Source of the DNA: Candidatus Aminicenantota bacterium
GTDB lineage: Bacteria > Acidobacteriota > Aminicenantia > Aminicenantales > UBA8522
NCBI GenBank assembly: GCA_003524335.1
Contig: DQHV01000323.1
Location: forward strand, 2,444 to 9,491
Length of the DNA: 7,048 nt
Direction of reading: 5' to 3'
Within the stretch, counting starts at the first letter, position 1. Each line of letters starts with the position of its first letter. Position numbers and translations under genes: made by a program. Below are positions 1 through 6,996 of the stretch, piece by piece. The notes under the pieces were generated by a model. It was given only the letters and a program-made list of their open reading frames with translations, did no database searches and was not told where the DNA came from.

Positions 1-336
1 CACGACATCGGCAAGAACATCGTGGCCATGATGCTCCGCGGAGCCGGCTATGAAGTCATCGACCTGGGAGCCGACGTGCCAAAGGAAAAATTCCTTGAAC
101 ACGTGAAGAAAGAAGGCGCGGACATAGTGGCGATGTCGGCCCTTCTGACGACGACGATGACCTACATGCGAGAGGTCGTCGAAGAGCTAGAGAAGGCGAA
201 GTTAAAGTCAAAGGTCAAGGTCATCATCGGCGGAGCGCCCGTCAGCCAGGCCTATGCCGAGCGAATCAAGGCCGACGGATACGCGCCGGATGCGGCAGAG
301 GCCGTCGACCTCCTCAAGCGGCTTTCCAGGAAATAG
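1..336 (+). CDS. Corrinoid (cobalamin-binding) methyltransferase subunit, C-terminal fragment
   Basis: Only the last 111 residues are present; the 5' part lies outside the window. The fragment opens with HDIGKN, the core of the cobalamin lower-ligand motif DxHxxG, so visible residue 1 is the histidine expected to coordinate cobalt. Further B12-fold marks follow: GADVP (23-27), the S-x-L motif (SAL, 46-48), the GG turn (IIGGAPV, 75-81) and the C-terminal DGYAPDAAEAV segment. This pattern is that of the small corrinoid proteins of methylamine, methanol and methoxy-compound methyltransferases (MtmC/MtbC/MttC-like). These are cytoplasmic and shuttle a methyl group between a substrate-specific methyltransferase and an acceptor such as tetrahydrofolate. 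The missing upstream part should hold a helical cap domain. A cobalamin-binding domain of a larger enzyme such as methionine synthase is less likely because the chain ends right after the Rossmann fold. No partner methyltransferase is visible, so the substrate cannot be named. Confidence 0.9.
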   Translation, partial: HDIGKNIVAMMLRGAGYEVIDLGADVPKEKFLEHVKKEGADIVAMSALLTTTMTYMREVVEELEKAKLKSKVKVIIGGAPVSQAYAERIKADGYAPDAAEAVDLLKRLSRK

Positions 337-355
337 CCGCCGCCCGCACCGGACC

Positions 356-1621
356 ATGGAAAAAGACGGCCTGCCCGAAGACCTGCGCAGGGAGAGATGG
401 TTCGTCCTGGCCCTGATGGCCGTCCTGCTCTACGGCGTCTATTATGCCTACAACTCCGTCGTTCCGCTGGCCGACGCCATCATCCGGGAGTTCGGCATCA
501 GCCGGGCGCAGTACGGCCTCCTCTTCAGCTACTACTCGATCCCCAATTTCATCATCGTCCTCATCGGCGGCATCCTCGTCGATAAGATCGGGATCCGGAA
601 GGCCGGCCTTCTCTTCGCCACGCTGTGCACCGTTGGAATCGTGCTGACGGCGGCAGCTCCTGTCTTCAAGCTCATGCTCGCCGGCCGCCTCATCTACGGC
701 ATCGGCGCCGAGTCCCTCCTCATCGCCGAAATCAAGATCCTGGCCCGGTGGTTCAGGGGGAAAGAGCTGTCCTTCGCCTTCGGGCTGAACGTGACGGCCG
801 TCCGCCTCTCCGATGTCTCCGCCCTCAACCTGGGCGCCCATCTCCCGGCCTGGACGGGCTCGATGAGGATGACCCTGTGGGTTCCGGCGATCGTCATGTT
901 CATCGGCTATGCGGCGTTTCTCGCTTACTTGCGGCTGGACAGGAAAAGGGAAAAGGGATCGGTCCCTCGCGAAAAGAAAGAAACGGCCGATAAAATCGTC
1001 TTCCGCGACATCTTCAAGTACCCCGCCTCATTCTGGTACGTTTCCTTACTCTGCCTGGCGTTTTACTCCCTGGTCTTCCCCTTCGTCGCCTTCTCCAGCC
1101 TGTTCCTGCAGAAGAAGTTCGGGCTCTCGCCGGGCCAGGCCGGGTTCTACGGTTCCTTTGTCTACATGGCCACCGCTGTCATCACTCCTCTGTTTGGGCT
1201 GTTCCTGGACAGGGTGGGAAAACGGGCCACGATCATGCTGTTCGGATCCCTGATCATCGTCCCCTGCCATCTCAGCCTCGGGCTGACGAATTTCTCGCCG
1301 CTCCTCCCGATGATCGGGCTGGGCATCTCTTTCTCGCTCGTCGCCTCGGCTTTGTGGCCGTCGCTCCCCCTGTTGGTCGAAGAAAAACGTTTGGGCACCG
1401 CCTTCGGATTGACGACGCTCCTCCAGAACGCCGGGCTTACTATATTCCCCTGGGCGGCGGGAAAGCTCACCGACCTCTCGGGCGGAGACTACAAAAACAG
1501 CATGCTGATGTTCGCCGGACTGGGCGTCGTCTCTCTGATCCTGTCCCTGCTTCTGAGGATGTCCGCCAGAAAAGGTCCGTCGATGAAAATCGAGCTGCCC
1601 ACCCGGCTCGCCCAAGCATAA
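356..1621 (+). CDS. Major facilitator superfamily transporter, MFSD1-like
   Basis: This 421-residue inner-membrane protein has about 12 hydrophobic segments in two halves joined by a charged loop (about residues 194-220). The first half carries a clear MFS motif A, GGILVDKIGIRKAGLL (71-86). The second half has a matching copy (FGLFLDRVGKR). GRLIYGIGAESLL (110-122), followed by a WF-x-GKEL segment, recalls from memory the MFSD1-like branch, whose animal members move dipeptides; that substrate is a guess here. The ATG at 356 was chosen because the frame stays open back to 254 only inside the preceding gene, and that extension is polar, low in complexity and not membrane-like. Shine-Dalgarno support is weak: the nearest purine run, AGGAAA at 328-333, is too far upstream. 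Translation may therefore be coupled to the corrinoid gene, which ends 19 bp upstream. The same strand and short gap suggest co-transcription. No truncation or frameshift is seen. Confidence 0.88.
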   Translation: MEKDGLPEDLRRERWFVLALMAVLLYGVYYAYNSVVPLADAIIREFGISRAQYGLLFSYYSIPNFIIVLIGGILVDKIGIRKAGLLFATLCTVGIVLTAAAPVFKLMLAGRLIYGIGAESLLIAEIKILARWFRGKELSFAFGLNVTAVRLSDVSALNLGAHLPAWTGSMRMTLWVPAIVMFIGYAAFLAYLRLDRKREKGSVPREKKETADKIVFRDIFKYPASFWYVSLLCLAFYSLVFPFVAFSSLFLQKKFGLSPGQAGFYGSFVYMATAVITPLFGLFLDRVGKRATIMLFGSLIIVPCHLSLGLTNFSPLLPMIGLGISFSLVASALWPSLPLLVEEKRLGTAFGLTTLLQNAGLTIFPWAAGKLTDLSGGDYKNSMLMFAGLGVVSLILSLLLRMSARKGPSMKIELPTRLAQA

Positions 1622-1622
1622 T

Positions 1623-1699
1623 ATTGGGGACACCATATCAATTTCCTAGTTTCCTGCCTAGATTCGCCGAAATAGGGGATTACGTATACTGTCCCCGAT
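1623..1699. repeat. REP/MITE-like element with imperfect terminal inverted repeats
   Basis: The segment is bounded by attggggaca (1623-1632) and tgtccccgat (1690-1699), which are inverted copies of each other over 10 bp with one mismatch (a G:T pair in RNA). The 7-bp core ggggaca/tgtcccc is perfect. The element is 77 bp and begins 2 bp after the transporter stop codon. Ends of the type TGTCCCC are familiar from short non-coding repeats mobilised by REP-associated tyrosine (Y1) transposases in many environmental bacteria; this family link is from memory. No transposase gene is present, so it would be a non-autonomous copy. The element has no U-tract and is not a terminator. Confidence 0.5.
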
Positions 1700-1713
1700 T
1701 TCTTCTCCAATTT

Positions 1714-1732
1714 CCCTCTTTGGCAAAGAGGG
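1714..1732. repeat. Perfect short palindrome, part of a probable dispersed intergenic repeat
   Basis: The arms ccctctttg (1714-1722) and caaagaggg (1724-1732) are perfectly complementary over 9 bp around a single central base. The flanking bases to about 1747 (gccaggggagatttt) appear to belong to the same unit. Read on the minus strand the unit encodes the peptide KSPLAPLCQRG, a phrase I recognise as a recurrent spurious 'protein' in bacterial genomes that carry this dispersed palindrome. A one-base loop and the lack of a T-run on either side argue against an intrinsic terminator. It lies between the 77-bp element and the kinase promoter. Confidence 0.5.
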
Positions 1733-1763
1733 GCCAGGGGAGATTTTATGAACAAAGTCTTGT

Positions 1764-1792
1764 TTGACTCCCTTTCCGGCCGGTGATATTCT
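1764..1792 (+). promoter_or_regulatory. Putative extended -10 promoter for the kinase gene
   Basis: TTGACT (1764-1769) matches five of six bases of the sigma70 -35 consensus. After a 17-bp spacer, TATTCT (1787-1792) matches four of six of the -10 consensus and is preceded by TG one base upstream (1784-1785), the extended -10 signature. A start near 1799 would leave a leader of about 22 nt before the ATG at 1821. It also means that the alternative TTG codon at 1764 falls inside the -35 box and would not be in the transcript. The call is by eye only. Confidence 0.45.
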
Positions 1793-1820
1793 TCCGCGCG
1801 CGGCCAGAGCGAATGCGGTC

Positions 1821-4322
1821 ATGATCTGCCCGAACTGCGGTTTCGATAATCCCGAGGGCACCTCGTACTGCGGCAAATGCGGGACGAAGCACGGCGCCGC
1901 AGCCCCCGTCTCCGTCACAAAAACCATGGAGACTCCCACCCAAAGGCTACCCCGGGGGGTTGTTTTCGCCGGCCGCTACCAGATCATCGAAGAGCTCGGC
2001 AGAGGGGGGATGGGCGTTGTCTACAAAGCCGTCGACAACAAGCTCAAGCGCACCCTCGCCCTCAAGTTCCTTCCTTTCGAGTGGACCTATGACGCGCAGG
2101 CCAAAGAACGGTTTGTCCGCGAAGCCCAGGCCGCGGCCGCCCTGGACCATCCCAACATCTGTACGGTCCACGAGATCGATGAGGCTGAAGGCCGGATGTT
2201 TATCTCCATGGCCTTCGTCAAGGGCGAAACGCTGAAGACAAAAATCGAGCGCGGCCCTCTGAAGATCGACGAGGCCTTGGGCTTCGGAATGCAGGTTGCC
2301 GAAGGCTTGAGAGAAGCGCACAAGAAAGGAGTCATTCACCGGGACATCAAGAGCGCCAACATCATGGTGACTGAGCAAGGTCAGGCGAAGATCATGGATT
2401 TTGGATTGGCCAGAGTCAGAGGGGGAACTCTGGTAACAAAAGAGGGGATGACAATGGGGACGATAGCCTACATGTCCCCCGAACAGGCGAGAGGAGAAGA
2501 GGTCGATCAGCGTACAGACATCTGGTCATTCGGTGTGGTTCTTTATGAAATGTTCAGCGGTCAATTGCCTTTCAAGGGCGAGCATGATCAAGCTGTTGTG
2601 TATTCCATTTTAAATGAGCAGCCCAAGCCGGTCACTGATTTGCGCTCCAACATTCCGATGGCCTTGGAGCAAGTGGTGGGCAAGGCTCTAGAGAAAAACC
2701 GCGATGAGCGTTACCATCACATGGAGGAGCTGTTAGCTGATCTAAAAGCCATCGCCGAGGGTATAGAACCAGAAGGGATTAGGGCAAGACTGAGGAAGGC
2801 AAAGCTTCTTAAAAGAAAAAAGGCCATCCTTTATGCAATCCTGGCAAGTCTCCTCATTATCGTGACTGTCGTAGCGCTGAATCTTTTTACGGGACGTGCC
2901 GAAGCCATGGATTCGATTGCTGTTTTGCCGCTGGAGAATCTCTCCGGCGATCCCGATCAGGAATACTTCGTGGAGGGCATGCACGAAGAGCTGATCACGG
3001 AATTGTCAAAAATCAGAGCGCTCAAGGTGATTTCACGGCCGTCGGTGATGCGTTATAAGAAGTCAGATAAATCATTGACTGAAATTGCCAAAGAATTGAA
3101 TGTCAAGGGGATCGTTGCCGGTTCAGCACTAAAAGAGGGAGGAATAGTTCGGATCTCTGTTCAGTTGATAGAAGCGGAGACCGAGCGGAATCTATGGGCT
3201 GAGAGGTACGACAAAGATTACCGGGATATCCTGATGCTTCATGGCGAAGTGGCTCTGGACATTGCCCAAGAAATCAGGATCGCGGTCACGCCGGCGGAGC
3301 AGACACGCCTGGCGAGTGCCCGTCCCGTGGACGCCGAAGCCCACGAACTGTATCTCAAAGGGAGATACTATTGGAACAAGTTCTCGCCCGAGTGGGCGGA
3401 AAAGTCGATCACTTATTATAACCAGGCTATTGAAAAAAACCGTACATACGCCCTTGCTTACGCTGCCCTGGCCGAATCTTATGTGATGCTTTCTACTGGT
3501 TTTGATATTCTTCCTGGCAAAGACACTCTGCCCAAAGCGAGGGAAGCGGCCTTAAAAGCCTTGGAGTTTGATCCGACCCTGGCCGATGCCCATGTGTCAT
3601 TGGGACTTGTTGCGGCGTGCTATGACTGGGATCGTCAAGCAGCAAATAAACACTTTAAGAAAGCCCTCGAGCTAAACCCGAATTCCATAAGTGCACACCT
3701 ACATATTGAGATTTACCTGTCTTTATTGGAAGGCAAGTATAAGGAAGGCATTGACCATCTCGAGCGTGCTCAAGAACTGGACCCTCTCAATCTTTTTGTC
3801 AAGACGCGCCTGGGATTCGTGTACTACTATTCGCGTGATTTCGACCGGGCCATCGATCAGTTCAAAGAGATCGTTGCCTTTGACCCGAACAACCCCTTGG
3901 GACACCTTGGGCTTATGGAAGTCTTTGGCAAAAAAGGTAGGTATGATCAGGCCATTGCAGAAGGAGAAAAACTCTTAGAATCAGGAATGCGTGCGGTTGC
4001 CGTGATTGGGGAACTGGGGGTCTGGTATGGCTTCGCCGGCAAAAAAGACAAGGCCCTCGAGCTTCTCTCTGAATTGAAAGCACGGTCCAGTCAGGGTTAC
4101 GTGTCTTCTTTTTGGGTAGCTGCAATATACATGGGCCTTGGAGAGGTGAATAAAGCATTTGAGTGGTTTGAAAAGGCTTATGTCGAGCGTGATGGCAACT
4201 TAATCTTTATCACAGCGCCGACGCCCTTTGATGCGTGCAGCCCTGATCCAAGGTACAAGCAGTTGCTCAAAAAAATGGGTTTTGAGCATTTGTTTGAAAA
4301 AGTATATTCCTACAAGAGATAA
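1821..4322 (+). CDS. Transmembrane Ser/Thr protein kinase: zinc ribbon, kinase, TolB-like and TPR domains
   Basis: This 833-residue receptor-like kinase opens with a zinc ribbon whose ligands are C3, C6, C17 and C20. The kinase domain (about 53-310) keeps the expected active-site residues: glycine loop GRGGMG (60-65), K82, probable helix-C E101, HRD (173-175) with D175 and N180, DFG (193-195) and MSPE (218-221). It should therefore be active and of the RD type. A basic stretch and one membrane helix (about 335-356) follow. Next come a TolB/FlgO-like domain (about 364-495, opening with DSIAVLPLENLSGD) and about seven or eight TPR-like repeats (about 507-820). Topology is probably kinase inside, TolB and TPRs outside. 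Substrate and signal are unknown; TPRs suggest protein binding. ATG 1821 places the zinc ribbon at the N-terminus and fits the promoter, although no strong Shine-Dalgarno is seen; TTG 1764 would add 19 unremarkable residues. Third-position GC falls markedly near the DFG motif. Confidence 0.93.
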   Translation: MICPNCGFDNPEGTSYCGKCGTKHGAAAPVSVTKTMETPTQRLPRGVVFAGRYQIIEELGRGGMGVVYKAVDNKLKRTLALKFLPFEWTYDAQAKERFVREAQAAAALDHPNICTVHEIDEAEGRMFISMAFVKGETLKTKIERGPLKIDEALGFGMQVAEGLREAHKKGVIHRDIKSANIMVTEQGQAKIMDFGLARVRGGTLVTKEGMTMGTIAYMSPEQARGEEVDQRTDIWSFGVVLYEMFSGQLPFKGEHDQAVVYSILNEQPKPVTDLRSNIPMALEQVVGKALEKNRDERYHHMEELLADLKAIAEGIEPEGIRARLRKAKLLKRKKAILYAILASLLIIVTVVALNLFTGRAEAMDSIAVLPLENLSGDPDQEYFVEGMHEELITELSKIRALKVISRPSVMRYKKSDKSLTEIAKELNVKGIVAGSALKEGGIVRISVQLIEAETERNLWAERYDKDYRDILMLHGEVALDIAQEIRIAVTPAEQTRLASARPVDAEAHELYLKGRYYWNKFSPEWAEKSITYYNQAIEKNRTYALAYAALAESYVMLSTGFDILPGKDTLPKAREAALKALEFDPTLADAHVSLGLVAACYDWDRQAANKHFKKALELNPNSISAHLHIEIYLSLLEGKYKEGIDHLERAQELDPLNLFVKTRLGFVYYYSRDFDRAIDQFKEIVAFDPNNPLGHLGLMEVFGKKGRYDQAIAEGEKLLESGMRAVAVIGELGVWYGFAGKKDKALELLSELKARSSQGYVSSFWVAAIYMGLGEVNKAFEWFEKAYVERDGNLIFITAPTPFDACSPDPRYKQLLKKMGFEHLFEKVYSYKR

Positions 4323-4362
4323 GAAGTGGCTTTATAATATAATCGGAAAGACCAGCCGGGCA

Positions 4363-6936
4363 TTACCAACGGTAAGAGAAGGTGGCGACGATGTTCCGGC
4401 GGAGGATATCGCCGCCAAATAGCTCGTAGTGCTTGTTATTGAGCAAATTGCTGACGTTTATACCGAGAGAGAATCCTTTTTTAAAACGGTAGTTGGCAAT
4501 AAGATCGAAAAGGTCATACGATTGGACATGTCCCACAAAAATGCCGCCTCCCCATGGAAATTCATCCACCGATCTGTATCGCATTGATACGTCGATCCGA
4601 TCGGAGACGCAGGTAACTCCGAAGTTGAAGCGATGCTCGGGCGTGTTGGGAATGATCGGGTCTGCTATAAGCTCCTCCCTGACAACAAAATCGAACCAGG
4701 AATAATTGAAATCAGCGCTCAGATATTTATTGAAGAAATATTTAAGGCCCAGCTCTACACCCTGGGTGTTGACCTTCCCCGCGTTCGTACACGAAACGAC
4801 TGCGAAAATCGCAGAACGGTCTTCTAGACTGTTAGACATGACCGCATAAAGATCAGGGGGGAGGTTCTCTTCGAGTGTCCCGAGGATTGCGTTCTGAATC
4901 TCTGGAGAGAGAGCGGATGGAGGAGCGTATGGCCCATAACCAGGGTTGACGAGAGGTAACATATCTGTGACGAAGTTCTTGAGCTGGCTTTTGTAGTAAT
5001 TAACGTCGAATATCAATTTGCGGGCGATGAGACCTGAGTAGCCTATCTCGTAGCTTGTTATCTCCTCAACGCTAAGATTCTTATTCCCGAGAGCGAGGAC
5101 AGGTATGCTTTCAAAGCCCAAGCCCAGGTCCCTGCCGAACGCCGTGGAGAGTCCGTCTTCAATGGCAGAAAGATCAACGGGTGGGGCAGCAGGCGCCTTT
5201 AGAAAATATTGAGTGTAGTTCGGCGCCTGAAACGCTCGATTATAGGAGAGACGGAGCGAGTGGCTGGGATTGAGCTTATAAACCGCAGATACTTTTGGTG
5301 AGAACTGAGTTTTATGCAGTGAGCTGAAGTCCAAGCGCCCGGCGAAAACAACCTTTAGCCTTTCGGTGAAGTCATAATCGAGCTGGCCAAAGACGGCCTC
5401 CATGTGGTCATCTCTGGCCTCTGAAAAAAAGGTTTGAAGGCCCATCTTGTCAGCGGTGTCGCTTCCTTGCTGCCGCAAAGAGAAACCGCCAACAATCCTG
5501 CCCTTTCCCTTAGCGAAATTCGTGAACCCCTGGACCTCTCCATGCACCTTATACTGAGTATTGAACATGGGCGTACCTGAGCCCAGCGAAAACCCTTCCC
5601 AATCAGCCAGGTAACCGTACAAAAGTACGTTCCAATGCGAGGACCTGAAGTTCATTCTGAGTCTGGGTGCAAGTGCGCGAGTGCCCTGCAGCCGGCCGCT
5701 CGGTGAGAGGGCGGTTCCCCCCTTATAATCAAGTCCCCAGGTCTCAAATGTTAACACACTGCCGCCTGCAAAGTGCTTATCCAACCGGATTTTAGCGTGC
5801 CGGCGTTCGGTCTTTCCGAGCGGCAAAGGGACCATCTCCATCGGAAGGCCCTCATACTCTACAGTTTCGTTGCGTGACACGGAAAAGTCCTTGCTATCCA
5901 GGTAACCACCAAGGATTGAGAAATACCATCCCCGGCCTAACTCGCCCGCATAGCGAAGATCAAGGCGACTCATACCCAACTCACCTAAAGAGAATCGGAC
6001 GATGCCGCCCTGAGTGTATCGAGGATCCTTAGAAGTTATATTGAGGACACCGTTGTACGCGCCTGCGCCATAAAGCGCCGACCCCGGGCCTCGAACCATT
6101 TCTATGGTGGCCAGGTCATCCATAAAAGTCGAGATGGCTTCCCATTGCGGGTAATCAACAGCGACGCCGCTTAACTCGGCACCGTCTATCAGAGTGAGCA
6201 CACGGCGGTTGAAAAAGCTGTTAAAGCCGCGGGTATTGACGTTGAAATCGTAGAGTCCGCTCTGCGTTGAATCGACGCCGCTCAGCGCCTCCAGGATCTT
6301 GGGCAGCTGTCCGTGTGCAGATTCCCGTTCAATCTCTGTCTCCTCTACGACGCTCACCGCTGCGGGTGCATCGACAACACGTTCCGTACGGCGGGATGCC
6401 GCGTAGACCGTGATCGTATGGGATAGCGGGGCCTCCCATTCAACCTCTACGTCACATGCTGTTGTGTCGGTGGCTGTGACTGCAACGGCCTCCTTGGTGA
6501 GGGAGTTTTTTCCATGCGTGAAGGTGAGGGTGTACTTTCCAGGGGGGATGCGATTGAAAGAATAGACCCCATTTTTATCGGTTATCGTCGAAAGGGAAAG
6601 CTCCTCCAGGACGACATCGACTCCTTCAAGGGCGTATCCGGCTTTCCTCACCTGGCCCTGGATGCGGCCATGTTCCACGGCCTGGGAATAGATCGGAAAT
6701 AAAAAAATGAACACCCCTAGTAAGACTCTTTTCCCCATCTTTTGTTTTACCTCTTTACCAAAATAGTGGAAATTCCAGGACTTGTTGGCCCGGGTGATGA
6801 TCAGCACGGCGATGATCCCCATCAGAAACAGATACGAAGGTATCTTCAGAGTCTGCCACAGGATGACTCCGGCGGTCAGAAAGAACAGAAACACATAACC
6901 CGCCGGCCATAAGCGGCCTTCGTCTTTTTTGCTCAT
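4363..6936 (-). CDS. TonB-dependent outer-membrane receptor with pre-signal membrane extension
   Basis: The frame encodes 857 residues. From M67 it looks like a standard receptor of 791 residues: a signal peptide (67-86, probable cleavage after SQA) and a carboxypeptidase-regulatory-like beta-sandwich (about 90-165, with TDKNGVYSFNRIPPGKYTL). A TonB-box-like stretch near HTITVYAAS comes next, then a plug domain (about 185-304, with NRRVLTLIDG, IEMVRGPGSALYGAGA and GVLNI). A 22-strand-type beta-barrel follows and ends in SYRW, an aromatic terminus expected for outer-membrane insertion. It imports a ligand too large or scarce for porins, powered by TonB-ExbBD. The ligand (siderophore, cobalamin, glycan or peptide) is not readable from sequence. 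Residues 1-66 are an unusual addition with two hydrophobic segments before the signal peptide. Start 6936 has a good Shine-Dalgarno and promoter; internal start 6738 is also plausible. The gene is convergent with the kinase, 40 bp away. Confidence 0.93.
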   Translation of the reverse strand: MSKKDEGRLWPAGYVFLFFLTAGVILWQTLKIPSYLFLMGIIAVLIITRANKSWNFHYFGKEVKQKMGKRVLLGVFIFLFPIYSQAVEHGRIQGQVRKAGYALEGVDVVLEELSLSTITDKNGVYSFNRIPPGKYTLTFTHGKNSLTKEAVAVTATDTTACDVEVEWEAPLSHTITVYAASRRTERVVDAPAAVSVVEETEIERESAHGQLPKILEALSGVDSTQSGLYDFNVNTRGFNSFFNRRVLTLIDGAELSGVAVDYPQWEAISTFMDDLATIEMVRGPGSALYGAGAYNGVLNITSKDPRYTQGGIVRFSLGELGMSRLDLRYAGELGRGWYFSILGGYLDSKDFSVSRNETVEYEGLPMEMVPLPLGKTERRHAKIRLDKHFAGGSVLTFETWGLDYKGGTALSPSGRLQGTRALAPRLRMNFRSSHWNVLLYGYLADWEGFSLGSGTPMFNTQYKVHGEVQGFTNFAKGKGRIVGGFSLRQQGSDTADKMGLQTFFSEARDDHMEAVFGQLDYDFTERLKVVFAGRLDFSSLHKTQFSPKVSAVYKLNPSHSLRLSYNRAFQAPNYTQYFLKAPAAPPVDLSAIEDGLSTAFGRDLGLGFESIPVLALGNKNLSVEEITSYEIGYSGLIARKLIFDVNYYKSQLKNFVTDMLPLVNPGYGPYAPPSALSPEIQNAILGTLEENLPPDLYAVMSNSLEDRSAIFAVVSCTNAGKVNTQGVELGLKYFFNKYLSADFNYSWFDFVVREELIADPIIPNTPEHRFNFGVTCVSDRIDVSMRYRSVDEFPWGGGIFVGHVQSYDLFDLIANYRFKKGFSLGINVSNLLNNKHYELFGGDILRRNIVATFSYRW
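6739..6936 (-). other. In-frame 66-codon two-helix membrane segment ahead of the receptor signal peptide
   Basis: Residues 1-66 of the receptor frame hold two hydrophobic stretches (about 13-28, around GYVFLFFLTAGVILW, and about 34-48, around YLFLMGIIAVLIITR), then a polar basic tail. No stop codon separates them from M67, where a normal signal peptide starts. The segment has its own Shine-Dalgarno (6945-6948). It may be a former separate small membrane protein fused to the receptor, a true N-terminal extension, or a region bypassed by starting at 6738. I recognise no family for it. Confidence 0.6.
6750..6756 (-). promoter_or_regulatory. Possible ribosome-binding site for internal receptor start at 6738
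   Basis: Read on the minus strand the bases are AAAGAGG, 11 nt before the ATG at 6738-6736. The spacing is slightly long but usable. This start would give the receptor a conventional N-terminal signal peptide, so the site bears on which start is used. Confidence 0.4.
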
Positions 6937-6944
6937 TTTACAAT

Positions 6945-6948
6945 TCCT
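6945..6948 (-). promoter_or_regulatory. Shine-Dalgarno for receptor start at 6936
   Basis: Read on the minus strand the bases are AGGA, 8 nt before the ATG at 6936-6934, which is near-ideal spacing. It supports translation of the 66-codon membrane segment. Confidence 0.55.
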
Positions 6949-6966
6949 ATAGAACCAATGGAAATG

Positions 6967-6996
6967 ATAGTATTTTTAGCAAGCTGAAAAAGTCAA
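6967..6996 (-). promoter_or_regulatory. Putative sigma70-type promoter of the receptor gene
   Basis: On the minus strand, TTGACT (6996-6991) is a five-of-six -35 match. An 18-bp AT-rich spacer leads to TACTAT (6972-6967), a four-of-six -10 match. The surrounding 80 bases are clearly more AT-rich than the genes. Transcription starting near 6960 would give a leader of about 24 nt before the ATG at 6936, so that ATG would be the first in the message. No repressor operator or riboswitch fold was recognised; such a short leader leaves no room for a cobalamin riboswitch. Confidence 0.5.

Noticed and set aside
254..355. Upstream extension of the transporter frame starting at ATG 254
   Set aside because: It overlaps the corrinoid gene by 83 bp and encodes an arginine- and serine-rich stretch typical of out-of-frame reading of GC-rich coding DNA; ATG 356 gives a normal MFS N-terminus.
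314..841. Long minus-strand open frame opposite the transporter
   Set aside because: It is rich in D, E, G and Q with no recognisable fold and exactly opposes well-supported membrane-protein codons, so it is a shadow; the same holds for the minus-strand frame at 1046-1636.
1714..1732. The palindrome as an intrinsic terminator for the transporter operon
   Set aside because: The loop is only one base, and neither strand has a T-run after the stem.
1748..1786. Twelve-codon open frame (MNKVLFDSLSGR) after a purine-rich AGGGGAG
   Set aside because: The apparent Shine-Dalgarno belongs to the dispersed repeat, and the frame overlaps the proposed promoter, so it would not be on the kinase message. 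No independent support for expression.
1658..1939. Minus-strand frames across the kinase leader containing KSPLAPLCQRG or related text
   Set aside because: They are translations of the palindromic repeat joined to antisense of the kinase N-terminus; this is a familiar annotation artefact.
4363..4375. Small inverted repeat ttacc-aac-ggtaa at the receptor's last codons
   Set aside because: The arms are only 5 bp and there is no T-run, so it is likely chance within coding sequence.
4228..4422. Plus-strand frame spanning the kinase end and the receptor end
   Set aside because: It runs out of frame through both real genes and has no start signal or recognisable product.
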